Shown: positions 1 through 11,493 of the stretch, in pieces
Layout of the letters: every line of letters starts with the position of its first letter
Position numbering within the stretch: the first letter of the stretch is position 1
NCBI GenBank assembly: GCA_026120185.1
Contig: JANUWF010001783.1
Coordinates: 9,300,001 to 9,364,000, forward strand
Direction: 5' to 3'
Origin: Voacanga thouarsii
Taxonomy: Eukaryota; Streptophyta; Magnoliopsida; Gentianales; Apocynaceae
DNA length: 64,000 bases
Notes under the pieces: generated by a model
What the model was told of the DNA's origin: nothing
Database searches by the model: none
What the model saw: only the letters and a program-made list of their open reading frames with translations
Position numbers and translations under genes: made by a program

Positions 1-1959
1 GATAGAGGAGGGACAAAGGTTTGCTAAGTCGATCGGTTATCCATTTACGCTAATATGTGATGCGATTTTTAAAAAAAAAAGCAAATCAAATATTCATATT
101 GGAACATAATCGAATTCTCTTTCGCTAGAATAGCAACGATGCAACCCAAAAAATTTAGTCAATACAATAGATGAAACTAAGATAGGGTCAAGGTTCTCAG
201 GCAAAATGTGCCTGAAATTGAAATACACTTTTAAGGCCCTACTAGATTAAGGATATATCGCGAATAAAGAGAAAAAAGGTTAAAAAACCATTGAAGGTTG
301 GTAATGATTTTATTTTTATCAAAATAATAATAACAACAACTTAAGATATTTCATATAAACTTACTATTTTTGTCAAATTAATTACCACTAAATCAATAAA
401 AGTTACTATCCATTGTAGGTACTCGTACAATGCTAAAGCATCGAAATCACAAGAAAAATGATATCCTTAATATTCCAAATTAAGGCGTCCTAATTAAAGA
501 TTATATTATAATGAAAAATTCTGTCCGATCATATATTCAAAAAAATAAATCATAAAAAGATGACAAGAAGTCGCTTCAAGAAAGGGATTAAAGAACTTCA
601 ACAAAAAACAAAGTGACAATATAGAGAAATGACAAGGGATCCTGCAGTCCTATTAACGTGCAACTTTGTTTTGCTGCTGCAAATTGCAAACCGGCCTACT
701 TCATATGCTACATCACATTCTTGTAATAGACGAATAAAAGAGCACTTGTAAAAAGCATGTCTATCTCTACTTTGAAGTTTTTAGGCCTTCTTCATTGGTG
801 CACATATCTTTAGTAACCAGAATTTGGAATCCAGGTTGTCAAGCTTATTGCATAGTATATCTTCAAGGAGATTTCATCAAAATATTCCAACAAAGGCATA
901 CGAATCGACAAGAATCGATTTTGATGAAGTTTCATTCGAACCACATTAGTAAATTTGAAACGCCTAAAGAAAATGAGATGAGATTTAAACCTACTCTGAC
1001 ATTATTTGACATAATGTGAACATGCACTCAAAATGACCAAACCATGGCGGATAATCTTTAATCCCGACTATTCTTCAATATGGCCAAGCAAATGAATGAT
1101 GATTTCTTTTATATATCCACAAGAAAGGAGGATACAATAATTTCTCAGGTGTCTCTTTTTGCATTCCAATGTTAAAACAAAGGCAGGCAATTATGCAAAG
1201 GAGAATTTGTTGAAAATTGGGTGAACCAAATATCTCGTGCCAGCCAGCTATAGTTTGAGGTCAACTATATAAAGCAAACCAACGCTAGAAATCACGAGTT
1301 GATTTGATGTGATTCTGTAGATACAAAAATTTTTTACTTATATTATAATTTATAAAGTGTGTAAAAATTTTCTTATCATATATAATATTTGTATTTATAA
1401 AACACTAAATAATATATTTAAGACATGAACGATTCTCAATCATCTACACGTTAACAGTACCATTCTTGTCCATGGTTTGCAGTCATGCAAGTGGGACGCC
1501 ATTGAAAGAAATAGAGAAGTGCCTTTCTTTGTCTGTGTCTTTTCATTCATTGCTACATGAAAACCTAGGTGAAACATTGAAGGTTGCTAGGCTCAGACAC
1601 GCAGATGTCTTGTCCAAATGCATTTGGTCATCAAATTGAAACAATGAGTGCATCAATTAGCAATTTGATGATTTAACTTGATAAGTATTAATCAAGACTC
1701 AAAGAAAGTGTATTTTTGATAGCAACAATTCAATTGTTGAATCCAATATTCTTCAATTCTTGAATGTGGACAATAAGTTGACAACTATTAAATCAAAAAG
1801 GACTTTACACTGCATGGGGTTGTGAAAATAATTCAAAGGAGAAAAAACAAACTTGGAGAACTATATTGACATCATCTTCAAGATAATCATTTTTTTCTGA
1901 AAAAATAATAAAGATGGAGTGCGCTTTCAAAGAAAATAGAAAGAAGTAATACATTGACC
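1..1959. other. AT-rich region, no gene recognised
   Basis: No coding region, RNA gene or element boundary could be supported. Reading frames here are short and none shows a known motif. The stretch around 600-1050 is less AT-biased than its flanks and could be eroded genic or transposon sequence, but nothing identifies it. Confidence 0.5.
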
Positions 1960-2780
1960 ATAATATTTTGGATAAAATATATCAGTTATTTTTTAATTTT
2001 CATAAATTTTGATTTTTATCATCAAATTTTAAAATATATAATTTTAGTACTCAAACTTTTAAAACATCTAAAAAATAACTCTTTCATCAATTAAAATTAT
2101 TAAGTACTCATAGAAGTTCATCACTTTACTTCCACATAACCTATTTTATATGTATTTTTATTCACTCAACTCTCATAATATGATACTATCTTTTTAATTC
2201 TTACAAAATAACTTCTATATATGAAAAAAATTATTGCGACTTGCACGTCTCTCACTTCTCTTTTTCGATTTTTTTTTTTTTGTAATTTACTTCTACTTTC
2301 AAATTTATTCTTTCTTTCTATAGAGATGCCAAGAAAATTACTATTCGTCAAGAGCTGAATCAGTTTTTTTTTCTTTTCCATCTTTATATCTTAATTTTGT
2401 TTATTAAAGGGTAAAATATATTATTTTTGTTGTATGGTTAGATTCGAAAAAGTGCGAATGAGTAATCTCAAGATTATTAAGTTGCATAAAAAATTTGAAA
2501 TTAGATTTTAAAATTGTTATTGATAAATGAAGAAATTCGAAGAGAAGAGAAGATAGTGAAATTAAAGTTGAAGAATAATATTTTAGATATAAAAAAAAGG
2601 AAACATGAGAACAAAAATGTAGTGATTTTGTATTGTATTTGAGCTTTTATTATTAAAAGAGATATTTTTAGATATTTAAAAAATTTAAAGGTTAAAATCA
2701 TATATTTTAAAGTTTAAAAATAAAAATAAAAATTTATAAAAGTTCAAAAGTGATTAACATATTTTATAATAATATTTTTG
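1960..2780. repeat. Inverted-repeat element (MITE-like), arms about 130-140 bp
   Basis: The segment 1960-2100 matches the reverse complement of 2640-2780 over roughly 130 bp with scattered mismatches. Shared blocks include an ATAAATTTTxATTTTTAT core and a TTTAAAATATATxATTTTA core. The centre is AT-rich and has no transposase. A long-TIR element of about 0.8 kb without coding capacity fits a Mutator-like or foldback MITE. A clean target duplication could not be defined, so class and exact ends are uncertain. The low-complexity minus-strand frames inside it are not genes. Confidence 0.5.
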
Positions 2781-2920
2781 AATTAGTGTGGCATCGAGCT
2801 GATTTGTTCTGTATGTATAGAATCGAATGGCGGTGCTGGCCGGGGCCACTCCTTTATCGAAAGCAAACCGATTGGAATTATACTTAAAATTTTAAAAATA
2901 TAAATATAATAATTAATTTT

Positions 2921-3272
2921 TGTTATAAATTATTGGAATCTCCATTAATTAGTGGAGGCTCCACTAATTATGGATTTATGTGAATTATTAGAAGATTTTT
3001 ATGGATGTCCACCATTTAGTGGAGACACCATTAATTGAGATTAGTTGAAGATGATGTATGTCATGATGTATTCCACTAATTAGAGTTCTATAAATAGAGC
3101 TATTCTCTAAGCTTGTAATACACCATCATTTTATGAAAGAAAGATTAGAGAAAGAATTGTGAGAGAAAGAAAGAGAGAAGTTTGAAGAGAAATTCTTGTG
3201 CAAAGAATAGTTAGAATTTTCTTAGTGTGTAGTGTGTAGATTTTATTCTAACACTACCCTAATTTTATAACA
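2921..3272 (+). repeat. 5' LTR of the copia element
   Basis: 352 bp, begins TGTTATAAAT and ends TTTTATAACA. It carries a TATA box at 3088-3096 and a near-perfect hairpin at 2942-2973 built on CCATTAATTAGTGGAG and its complement; the CCACTAATTA motif recurs at 3073. Purine-rich GAGAGAAAG repeats follow the TATA box, as expected for an R/U5 leader. Confidence 0.93.
3088..3096 (+). promoter_or_regulatory. TATA box of 5' LTR
   Basis: CTATAAATA lies about 185 bp before the LTR end and is conserved in the 3' LTR at 8232-8240. It is the best core promoter candidate for element transcription. Confidence 0.7.
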
Positions 3273-3373
3273 CGTTATCAGCATGAGTCTCTACCGGTAC
3301 AAAAGCCAGGAGACTAAGCACGAGTTTCTGCCGTTACCAAAGCCAGAAGACAGGTACGCATTTATTGATCTCT

Positions 3374-4402
3374 ATGGCTAACATCACTAAACTCGAATTT
3401 GTAGCCCTTGATATTTCTGGAAAAAATTATATGTCATGGGTTCTCGATGCAGAAATGCATCTAAATGCTGAAGGCCTTAGTAAAACTATTCAAGCAAATA
3501 ATAGTGCATCTGCACAACACAAGGCTAAAGCTTTGATTTTTATTCGTCGTCATCTCGATGAAAATTTGAAAATGGAATATCTTACCGAAAAAGATCCATA
3601 TGGCCTGTGGGTAAATTTAAAAGAAAGATTTGACCACCTGAAGATGGTCGTACTACCTACTGCACGGTATGAATGGTTGCACCTGAGGTTGCAAGATTTT
3701 AAAACCGTGAATGAATATAGCTCCGCAATGTATAAAATTACATCTCAATTAAAATTATGCGGAGAAAAAGTGACTGATGAAGATATGTTGGAGAAGACAT
3801 TCTTTACCTTTCATGCCTCGAATATTGTCCTGCAGCAACAATATCGAGAAAAGGGGTATACAAAATTTACAGATTTAATTACTGCCCTCCTCATTGCAGA
3901 GAAAAATAATGAGTTATTATTGAGAAATCATGAAGCCAGACCAACTGGCTCAACAGCACTCCCAAAAGTGAATGCTGTTGGCTCCAGCAGAAGCCATCGT
4001 TATAGTCGTGGTCGTGGCTATGGTCGTGGCCGTGGTCGTGGTTATGGTCATAGACACGCTCGATATTTCCCTTATCACAATTATAATCAAACTGTGAGAA
4101 ATACTGGCCACCTGAAGTGGAACAGAAAAGATCATAAGGGAAAAGAAAAAGAAATTGAAGAAAAGCATGAGGATATATGTTATAGATGTTGCATGAAAGG
4201 TCATTGGTCACGAAACTGTCGTTCGGCTAAGCATTTAGTTGAATTGTATCAAGCTTCATTGAAAAATAAAAATGTGGAAGCAAATTTTTCTCAACATCCA
4301 ATAAATAATGCTGAGGATGACGATATTGATCCCGAAGATCTTAATATCAATATTACCCATATGGATGTATCGGATTTTTTGAACACCCGGACGGTAGGAT
4401 AG
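3374..4402 (+). CDS. Copia Gag (capsid/nucleocapsid) protein
   Basis: About 342 codons, starting at the ATG at 3374 roughly 100 bp after the 5' LTR. The N-terminal two thirds is a plant copia Gag (UBN2-type) with the motifs SGKNYMSWVLDAEMHL and LWVNLKERF. A basic Arg-Gly tract (SRGRGYGRGRGRGYG) follows near residue 215, then a CCHC zinc knuckle CYRCCMKGHWSRNC near residue 270. In this family Gag packages the RNA genome in cytoplasmic particles. The frame ends at a TAG at 4400-4402, and the protease continues in another frame, so the original single gag-pol frame is broken here. Gag is the one intact-looking module of the element and could still be translated. Confidence 0.88.
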   Translation: MANITKLEFVALDISGKNYMSWVLDAEMHLNAEGLSKTIQANNSASAQHKAKALIFIRRHLDENLKMEYLTEKDPYGLWVNLKERFDHLKMVVLPTARYEWLHLRLQDFKTVNEYSSAMYKITSQLKLCGEKVTDEDMLEKTFFTFHASNIVLQQQYREKGYTKFTDLITALLIAEKNNELLLRNHEARPTGSTALPKVNAVGSSRSHRYSRGRGYGRGRGRGYGHRHARYFPYHNYNQTVRNTGHLKWNRKDHKGKEKEIEEKHEDICYRCCMKGHWSRNCRSAKHLVELYQASLKNKNVEANFSQHPINNAEDDDIDPEDLNINITHMDVSDFLNTRTVG

Positions 4403-4523
4403 ACCATTTAATTGGTGATGGCGAGTATCCGGAAGAACTAAAGCCTCACCCCGATATTTTTGTATTTTCATTTTCATTCTATTCTAATAATATTTACGTT
4501 TACATATATATATTTGTGTTCGG

Positions 4524-4922
4524 ATGGTCATTGTTAATGATGATGTATGCATTATTGATAGTGGAACTACACACACCATACTAAAAAATGAGAAATATTT
4601 TTCTGATCTCAAAATGGGAGAAATAAATATTTATACGATAAACGGTAGTGCAAATGTAATTGAGGGCTCTGGAAGAGTTAGTATATTGTTGCCTAAAGGA
4701 ACAACAATTATTATTGATAAGGCACTATTTTCCTCAAAATTCAGAAGAAATTTATTGAGTTTTAAAGATATCCGCAGAAATGGGTATCATGTTGAAACAA
4801 ATGAGGAAAATGGGATTGAACATCTTTTTATTACTCAAATGCATTTGGGTAAGAAATCGGTATTAGAAAAATTGCCGTCTTTTTCTACTTGGTCTATATT
4901 TTGTAAAAATACGTACAATTGA
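4524..4922 (+). pseudogene. Copia aspartic protease domain
   Basis: The frame carries CIIDSGTTHTIL, the retropepsin active site with the catalytic Asp-Ser-Gly, followed by a conserved LLSFKDIRRNGYHVET segment typical of the protease/GAG-pre-integrase junction. The protease would cleave the Gag-Pol polyprotein. It sits about 120 bp past the gag stop, out of frame with gag, and ends at a TGA at 4920-4922. The next module (GAG-pre-integrase, with WHDRLGH near 4977) is in yet another frame. No independent start is expected; this is part of a decayed polyprotein. Confidence 0.82.
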
Positions 4923-5826
4923 AATTCATCATCTAGTAAACCGGAAGTTTCTTGATCCTATTACTTTTAGCATTTGGCATGACCGGTTGGGTCATCAGGA
5001 TCTACCATGATGAGAAGAATCATTGAGAATACACATGGTCATCCTTTAAAAAATAAAAGGATATTAACATCAGAAAAATTCGCATGTACTTGCATGTTCC
5101 CTAGGAAAATTAATTGTTAAACCATCACCAATAAAAGTAGGAGCTGAAAGTCCTACATTTCTCGAACGGATTCACGGAGATATTTGTGGACCTATTGATC
5201 CACCATGTGGACCGTTCAAATATTTTATGGCCTTAATTGATGCATCATCCCGATGGTCACATGTATGTTTATTATCTACTCGCAACCTGGCGTTTGCGAG
5301 ATTACTTGCTCAAATAATTAAATTACGAGCACAATTTCCGGACCATCACATTAAAAATATCCGTTTGGATAATGTTGGTGAATTTTCATCACATGCTTTT
5401 GATGCATATTGCATGTCAATTGGGATTAATGTTGAACATCATGTAGCTCATGTTCACACACAAAATGGTCTTGCTGAATCTTTGATTAAACGATTACAAT
5501 TAATTGCTAGACCATTATTAATGAAAACAAATCTCCCAACATCTGCTTGGGGACATGCTATTCTACATGCTGCAACACTTGTACGTATAAGATCAGCTAG
5601 TTATCATAAATTCTCTCCTTTGCAATTGGCTTTTGGGTCAGAACCAAATATTGCTCATTTAAAAATTTTTGGGTGTGCTGTATATATTCCAATTACACCA
5701 AACCAACGTACAAAGATGGGTCCTCAAAGAAGAAAGGGGATATACGTTGGATATGATTCTCCCTCTATTATCAGGGGGAGAACCAAAACCAGCATAAAAA
5801 GGATCTTGCTTGGACAACATCATTAA
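4923..5826 (+). pseudogene. Copia integrase (GAG-pre-integrase and catalytic core)
   Basis: The zinc-binding N-terminal region is visible as WHDRLGH near 4977, then a frame break before 5040. The open part 5227-5826 encodes most of the DDE core: first Asp in ALIDASSRWSHV, second in IRLDNVGEFSS, Glu in NGLAESLIKR. The segment LKIFGCAVYIPI and GIYVGYDSPSIIR form the copia integrase C-terminal part. The enzyme inserts cDNA into chromosomes. The conserved LDNxGEF motif is retained, but the N-terminal domain is split from the core by frameshifts and the frame stops at 5826. Confidence 0.88.
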
Positions 5827-6279
5827 ATTATCTTGATCCGCGCACAAGCGCATGTGAACTTGAAGTTCAAAAGATAATTCATTTGCAAATCATTGCAAAT
5901 CAAATGCCAGACGCTTTTGTTGACTCCAGAAGAGTTACAAAATAGCATATTCCAGCTATAAATGCTCCTATTCGAATTGAAGTTCCGATGAGAACAAAAT
6001 ATTATACCTATAGTCATTGAGTCAAAAACACGCCGGAAGCATGGCCGACCTCTTGGTTCTAAAGATAAAAATCCTCGAAAGAAAAGAGGATTAAATGATC
6101 CAGAAGATCATATTGAAGAAAAGAATGATAAAGACCAAGAGAGAACTGATGACAAAGAACCAGAAGTTGATGAAAGTAACACCGAAATTTCTATCAATTT
6201 TACCACTTCAGGTAGAAGTTGGAATCGGATAGAAAGCTGTTATTGATAATATATTTGCATACAATATATCTCTTGATGT

Positions 6280-7040
6280 TACACAGGATAATGATGATCC
6301 TGAACCAATATCAGTTGATGAATGTCGGCATAGAAAAGATTGGCTGCAATGGAAAGATGCGATTCAATCGGAGTTAAATGCACTGACAAAACGTGAAGTC
6401 TTCGGACTGCGGTCCGAACACCGAGAAGGTGTAAAACCTGTTGGCTACAAATGGATATTTGTGCGAAAGCGCAATGAAAAGAGTGAAATCGTTCGATATA
6501 AAGCGCGATTAGTAGCCCAAGGTTTTTCACAAAGACCAGGTATTGACTATGATGAAACTTATTCTCCTGTTGTTGATGCTATTACACTCCGATATCTTAT
6601 CGGTTTGGCAGTACATGAAAAGATAGATATGCGCCTATTAGATGTTGTCACTTTGCTTACTTGTATGGAAATTTAGAAAATGATGTTTACATGAAAATCC
6701 CGAAGGATTTCATATGCACGAAGCATATAAACATTATCCTCGTGAAAATTACTCCATCAAGTTGCAGAAATCATTATATGGCCTAAAGCAATCTGGGCGC
6801 ATATGGTTCACACGTCTTAATGAATATTTATTGAAAGCGGGATTTAAAAATGACCAGGTATGTCCATGTGTTTTTATTAAGAAATCTGGTTCTAAATTTG
6901 TGATATTAGCTATATATGTTGATGATATTAATCTTATTGGAACTCTGAAGAGCTCCAAGAAACAATTGATTATTTAAAAAGAGAATTCGAAATCAAGGAT
7001 TTTGGTAAAACCAAATTTTGCCTTGGTTTACAAATTGAAC
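6280..7040 (+). pseudogene. Copia reverse transcriptase
   Basis: The N-terminal motif GYKWIFVRKRNEKSEIVRYK is followed by ARLVAQGFSQRPGIDYDETY and SPVV, a hallmark of copia RT. The frame stops at about 6676 and resumes at 6714 in another frame with KLQKSLYGLKQSGRIWF and the catalytic AIYVDDINLIG. Around 6977 it stops again and continues with the segment preceding the thumb. Catalytic aspartates (YVDD) survive, but at least three frame breaks make the enzyme non-functional as read. RT would copy the element RNA into cDNA in particles. Confidence 0.88.
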
Positions 7041-7042
7041 AT

Positions 7043-7869
7043 TTGGAGAGTGGAACATTTATTCATCAATCAACATATACAACAAAAGTGCTAAAAAGAT
7101 TTTACATGGACAAAGCACATCCATTGAGTATTCCAATGATCGTCCGATCATTAAATGTGGATAAAGATCCTTTCAGACCTCAAGAAAATGATGAAGAACT
7201 CCTTGGTCCTGAAGTACCATATATCGAGTGCAATTGGTGCATTGATGTATCTTGCTAATAACACACGGTCCGATATTGCTTTCATTGTCAATTTATTAGC
7301 AAGATTTAGTTCTTCACCAACACGACGACATTGGAATGGAATTAAACAAGTCCTTCGATATCTCAAGGTACAATTGATCTCGGATTATTTTATTCAAATA
7401 AAACCAGTCCAATATTGATAGGTTATGCGGATGTCTGGTTATTTATCGATCCACATAAAGCACGTTCTCAAACGGGCTATATATTTACATGTGGAAATAC
7501 TTGCTATATCATGGCATTCTACGAAACAATCTATAGCGACTACTTCTTCAAATCATGCTTGAAATTATAGCCATTCATGAAGCAAGTCGAGAATGTGTAT
7601 GGCTAAGATCCATGATTCATTATATCCGAGAAAGTTGTGGATTATCATCAATCAAAGGTATTCCAACTCCTCTTTATGAAGACAATGCAGCTTGCATAGC
7701 TCAATTACGAGGAGGATATATTAAAGGAGATCGGACAAAACATATTTCACCAAAATTCTTCTTTACTCATGAACTCCGGAAGAAAGGTGAAATTGATGTG
7801 CTACAAATTCGGTCATGTGATAACCTCGCGAGATATTTTCACGAAGACTTTACCGATCGCAACATTTGA
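7043..7869 (+). pseudogene. Copia RNase H domain
   Basis: Three overlapping frames (7043-7258, 7155-7418, 7555-7869) carry the RT-RNaseH connection and RNase H. Visible motifs are MYLANNTRSDIAFIVNLLAR, GYADVWL and YEDNAACIAQLRGGYIKGD with TKHISPKFFFTHEL, all copia RNase H signatures. The domain removes the RNA strand during cDNA synthesis. Frameshifts near 7250 and 7420-7555 split it. A second purine tract at 7929-7938 and the true polypurine tract next to the 3' LTR follow. Confidence 0.85.
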
Positions 7870-8055
7870 GAAGTTGAGATATAAAATCGGTATGCGTCGG
7901 TTTAAAGATTTAAATGAATCATCTCATCAGGGGGAGTAATAAACAGACATATAGAATAGTGTACTCTTTTTCCTTCACTAGATTTTTTTTCCCACTGGGT
8001 TTTTATCTAGTAAGGTTTTAACGAGGCATATTCTTTATGTAATGGATGAACATCC

Positions 8056-8064
8056 AAGGGGGAG
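8056..8064 (+). other. Polypurine tract
   Basis: AAGGGGGAG sits immediately before the TG of the 3' LTR, the expected plus-strand primer site. Confidence 0.8.
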
Positions 8065-8431
8065 TGTTATGAATTATTGGAATCTCCATTAATTAGTGGA
8101 GGCTCCACTAATTATGGATTTATGTGAATTATTAGAAGATTTTTATGGATGTCCACCATTTAGTGGAGACACCATTAATTGAGATTAGTTGAAGATGATG
8201 TATGCCATGATGTATTCCACTAATTAGAGCTCTATAAATAGAGTTATTCTCTAAACTTGTAATACACCATCATTTTGTGAAAGAAAGATTAGTGAAAGAA
8301 AGATTAGAGAAAGAATTTTGAGAGAAAGAAAGAGAGAAGTTTGAAGAGAAATTCTTGTGCAAAGAATAGTTAGAATTTTCTTAGTGTGTAGTGTGTAGAT
8401 TTTATTCTAACACTACCCTAATTTTATAACA
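8065..8431 (+). repeat. 3' LTR of the copia element
   Basis: 367 bp, TG...CA. It differs from the 5' LTR by 7 substitutions and a 15-bp tandem duplication in the purine-rich leader region near 8285-8299. TATA box at 8232-8240. Followed by the ATTTT target duplication. Confidence 0.93.
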
Positions 8432-8436
8432 ATTTT

Positions 8437-11022
8437 ATAAATTTAAATATTAATAACGTGATCTATTTAAAATAAATAATAAAAATATTAATATTTTATA
8501 AATAAATTTTATTTGTAATAAATATTATTTCAATAATAAAATGAGCTTAAAGTATTTTTTTTTTTTTTGGGGGGGAATGTTTTACATTTTAATTTCCGCC
8601 ACCTCTAACTCAAATACTTTTGCACCAGTGTTGAATTTTTTGATAGATTAAAAAATGATGTGAAACAAATCTAAGATTTTTATCTAATAAAAATATATTT
8701 TAACTAATTAAATTATTATCTTATTTAAAAAAAAAAAATCTACTCCATTAGGCCATCAAATATTTAACTACGATGATCATCCATGAACTCAACAATGAAC
8801 ACCACAAGCAAAGCTGGCCCAATTGAACATTGCTCTGTTTTCAACTCAGGCCCATTCATCACGAAGGGCCAATGCTAAATTCAGCCTCAAGGGATTGACC
8901 TACCTAGTGTTGAAAAACGGGTTGTAATTTGTAAATGCATGAGATCTGAAGTTCAAAATCGATATGGTGCTTTTTTGAAGCCATCTGAATTTATGCTGTA
9001 GTAATTATAATGTAATAGTCATGTAAAGTGATTAGTTCGATCAATTACATAACACTAGTTTGTGAGACAAATGGTGTAAACACAAGAACATGAACAAAAG
9101 CCACGAAACATCACATTCCACGGCCTATAACTAATCGGAAATTCTAGTATGAGTTTAATTTATATAGATAGCATATATTGAAAAATTTACTTTATACAAT
9201 AAAGTTACACGATACAACTTGTTAATACATGTGGTCCACATATTTACAATCCATGCAAGAATTTTCCATAACCAATATACATTTTTCACAGCATGGATCA
9301 ATTTTGTTTTTAAGGAGAAAAAGGGACAAGTTGAAATTGCAAAGAACACAAAGACAAAATCAAGAACCTCCATTCCATTGAAGACTAGGCTTGAGAGTTG
9401 AGAGATACAAAAACAAAGCCCAAAGCCCGATTATCAAAATGAATCCTTGGGACTTCATTTTTTCAAGAAGCTCATTTCCATTGAAGAAAGTTAACCAGTT
9501 GATTTTTCTTTTCTTTTTTAGATCTTTTTAAGAGATTTTTTAAAGAGAAGAATTAGTTTTTTTATGAGTATTTTTTTTGGATAGATTTGTTAATATATAA
9601 TGTGGGTTTTAGAAATATTCTATTATAAAAAGAAAAAATACTAAGAGTACGAGGACTACTGGGCCGGGGCGTTACGCGATTGCGGCTAAACTAAAGACTG
9701 CCACGACACTGGACTATACCCTTTTCTTGTCAAAATTTGTATAGAATTTACTTCTTATATGGATAAAAACATTGATTTGGGCCATTGAATCTAGTATATT
9801 GGGCTTATTACATTGTGTGTCGTATTTCAAATTTTTAAATAAATTGTCTCCAAGATTTTTTTTTTAAATCAAAATGTTACAAAATTTTTAATTAAATGAT
9901 AAAATTATTATAATCTTCATCACTTTTTTAAAAAAAATTATAAAAATAACTATTATTAGTAATAATTTCAATAATAAAATATTATTTGTTTGTGTAGTTT
10001 ACCCAATCAAGAATAAATAATTAAAATTGTTAGTACTACCGATACTTAAAAATATACCGTCATCTCTTTTATTAATTATTTTATGCCACCGATTACACTA
10101 ATAATTTTATCTTATTTTTAGAGTTAAATTGTTACGCCCTTATAATATGCAATCATATAATCAAACAAAGAGATTTAAAAAAAAATTCTAAACAACAAAG
10201 AAATTTCTAGATAACTTCAAAACTCTTAAAAAAAATTTTCTTTTTTTTCTTTTAACCGGAAGAACACAATGACTTGATTAAAAACTAATTTTTGGATAGT
10301 CAGAATTGAGATCATATTATTACAAATTTTGTTCGAAAAGCTAATAAAAACTAGAAGTTGTCAAGGTGAAACCATATTAAATAGCAAAGTCATACCAACA
10401 TATCAAATCGAATCGCAGAGATTTTAGTAAGATATTTTGATGTATGTTCTTTTCTTGTTCTGTGAGTACAAGAATTTCACCTTTGATATATACTCTTTTA
10501 CAAAACGTTGCTCTGCTGATCCAAAGGCAAATGTTCAATGAAGACCTAATCTGAAATTTTAACATGGTGCCGTTAAGTGTCTTTGAGACTTTGGTTCAAA
10601 TATTTAACTCAAAACTTGGACTGTTCTGAGTATGAAGTTAACCCACAAAATCACTCCAAGTTTCTGCTTTTACATTACTTATAGCCTGTTTGATAACTTA
10701 CTTAAGTACTTGAAATTAATTAATTAAATATTTATTTTATTAAATGTATTTAATAATGATTAATATTTAATATTTAATTAATTAAATAAGTTTGATAATA
10801 AATTTTTATTATCACTTAATTGATTAAGACGTAATAAAATGTTATTATAAATTTTAAATAAATTAAGATTTTTAGACTTTTATAATATTTTTTAAATTGG
10901 ATTTATTTTTTCTTATAGCATTGGTTTGGATTTTATTTGTTATGACTTTTAATTTATTTAATTCATTTATTTAATATAATGTGGCACGGTGGATGTTCGT
11001 AGGTGTAGAGTTTTACCTAATA
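8437..11022. other. Non-coding, AT-rich; no gene recognised
   Basis: No supported gene. The part 8770-9460 is less AT-biased and could be an eroded genic or UTR-like segment, but frames there are short and lack motifs. A short GC-rich patch at 9660-9710 stands out locally without an assignable identity. Confidence 0.5.
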
Positions 11023-11355
11023 TTATGTTTGGTTCACAAAAGAAGAAGGGGAGGGAGAAGGGAAGGGATGGGAAGAGAAGGGAAACTTTTATTTTCATCA
11101 AGCGGAGTAAATATAATTTACTCCTATTTTATTTGGTTGGGATAGAAGGGAAGTAAATGATAATTTATGTCATAATCTGTCTAAATTAAGACGAGCTATT
11201 TTGTTGACGAAAACGCAAAGAGAGAGAGAGCTCTCCCTTATAATGTTACTTCTCCTCTATTTTTCCTTCTTAATCAAACGATATAAATTATCCATATACA
11301 TTCAGATTTACATTCCATCCACTTTTCCTCCATCTTTTTACCCCAACCAAATATA
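11023..11355. mobile_element. MITE-like element with short terminal inverted repeats
   Basis: The left end TTATGTTTGGTTCAC and the reverse complement of the right end (TATATTTGGTTGGGG) share a TxTTTGGTT core, each followed inward by purine-rich AAAxGA(A/T)GxAGG sequence. The element is about 333 bp and has no ORF. The layout matches small plant DNA-transposon derivatives that start with TTTGGTT; the superfamily is not determined because no clean target duplication is visible. Confidence 0.5.
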
Positions 11356-11493
11356 TTGTAAATGAGTTGTAATGATTATTATTTTGTTATTTTTGGTTAT
11401 TTTAATTAGGCACACGAGCCTTGATTTTTATTTGTAAACTAAGAAGAAAAAAAAAAGCATCCTCAACTTGGTATGCAAGGATTGTTATTTATT

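Larger units (their letters stand above)
2921..8431 (+). mobile_element. Complete Ty1/copia LTR retrotransposon, coding region frameshifted
   Basis: Two near-identical LTRs (2921-3272 and 8065-8431), both TG...CA, flank a gag-PR-IN-RT-RNaseH region in copia order. The 5-bp target duplication ATTTT lies at 2916-2920 and 8432-8436. A polypurine tract (8056-8064) abuts the 3' LTR. I count 7 substitutions over about 352 aligned LTR bases plus one 15-bp tandem duplication in the 3' LTR (near 8285-8299), about 2% divergence, so the insertion is recent. The internal region is nevertheless broken into at least seven reading-frame pieces. The first internal bases (from 3273) do not match the usual full tRNA-iMet primer site, so the primer is unclear. 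Confidence 0.95.

Noticed and set aside
3273..3290. Standard tRNA-iMet primer site after the 5' LTR of the complete copia element
   Set aside because: Sequence CGTTATCAGCATGAG does not match TGGTATCAGAGC; primer tRNA left unassigned.
3891..4211. Minus-strand His/Asp/Thr-rich frames opposite gag
   Set aside because: Antisense of the Arg-Gly tract and zinc knuckle of the copia Gag; not a gene.
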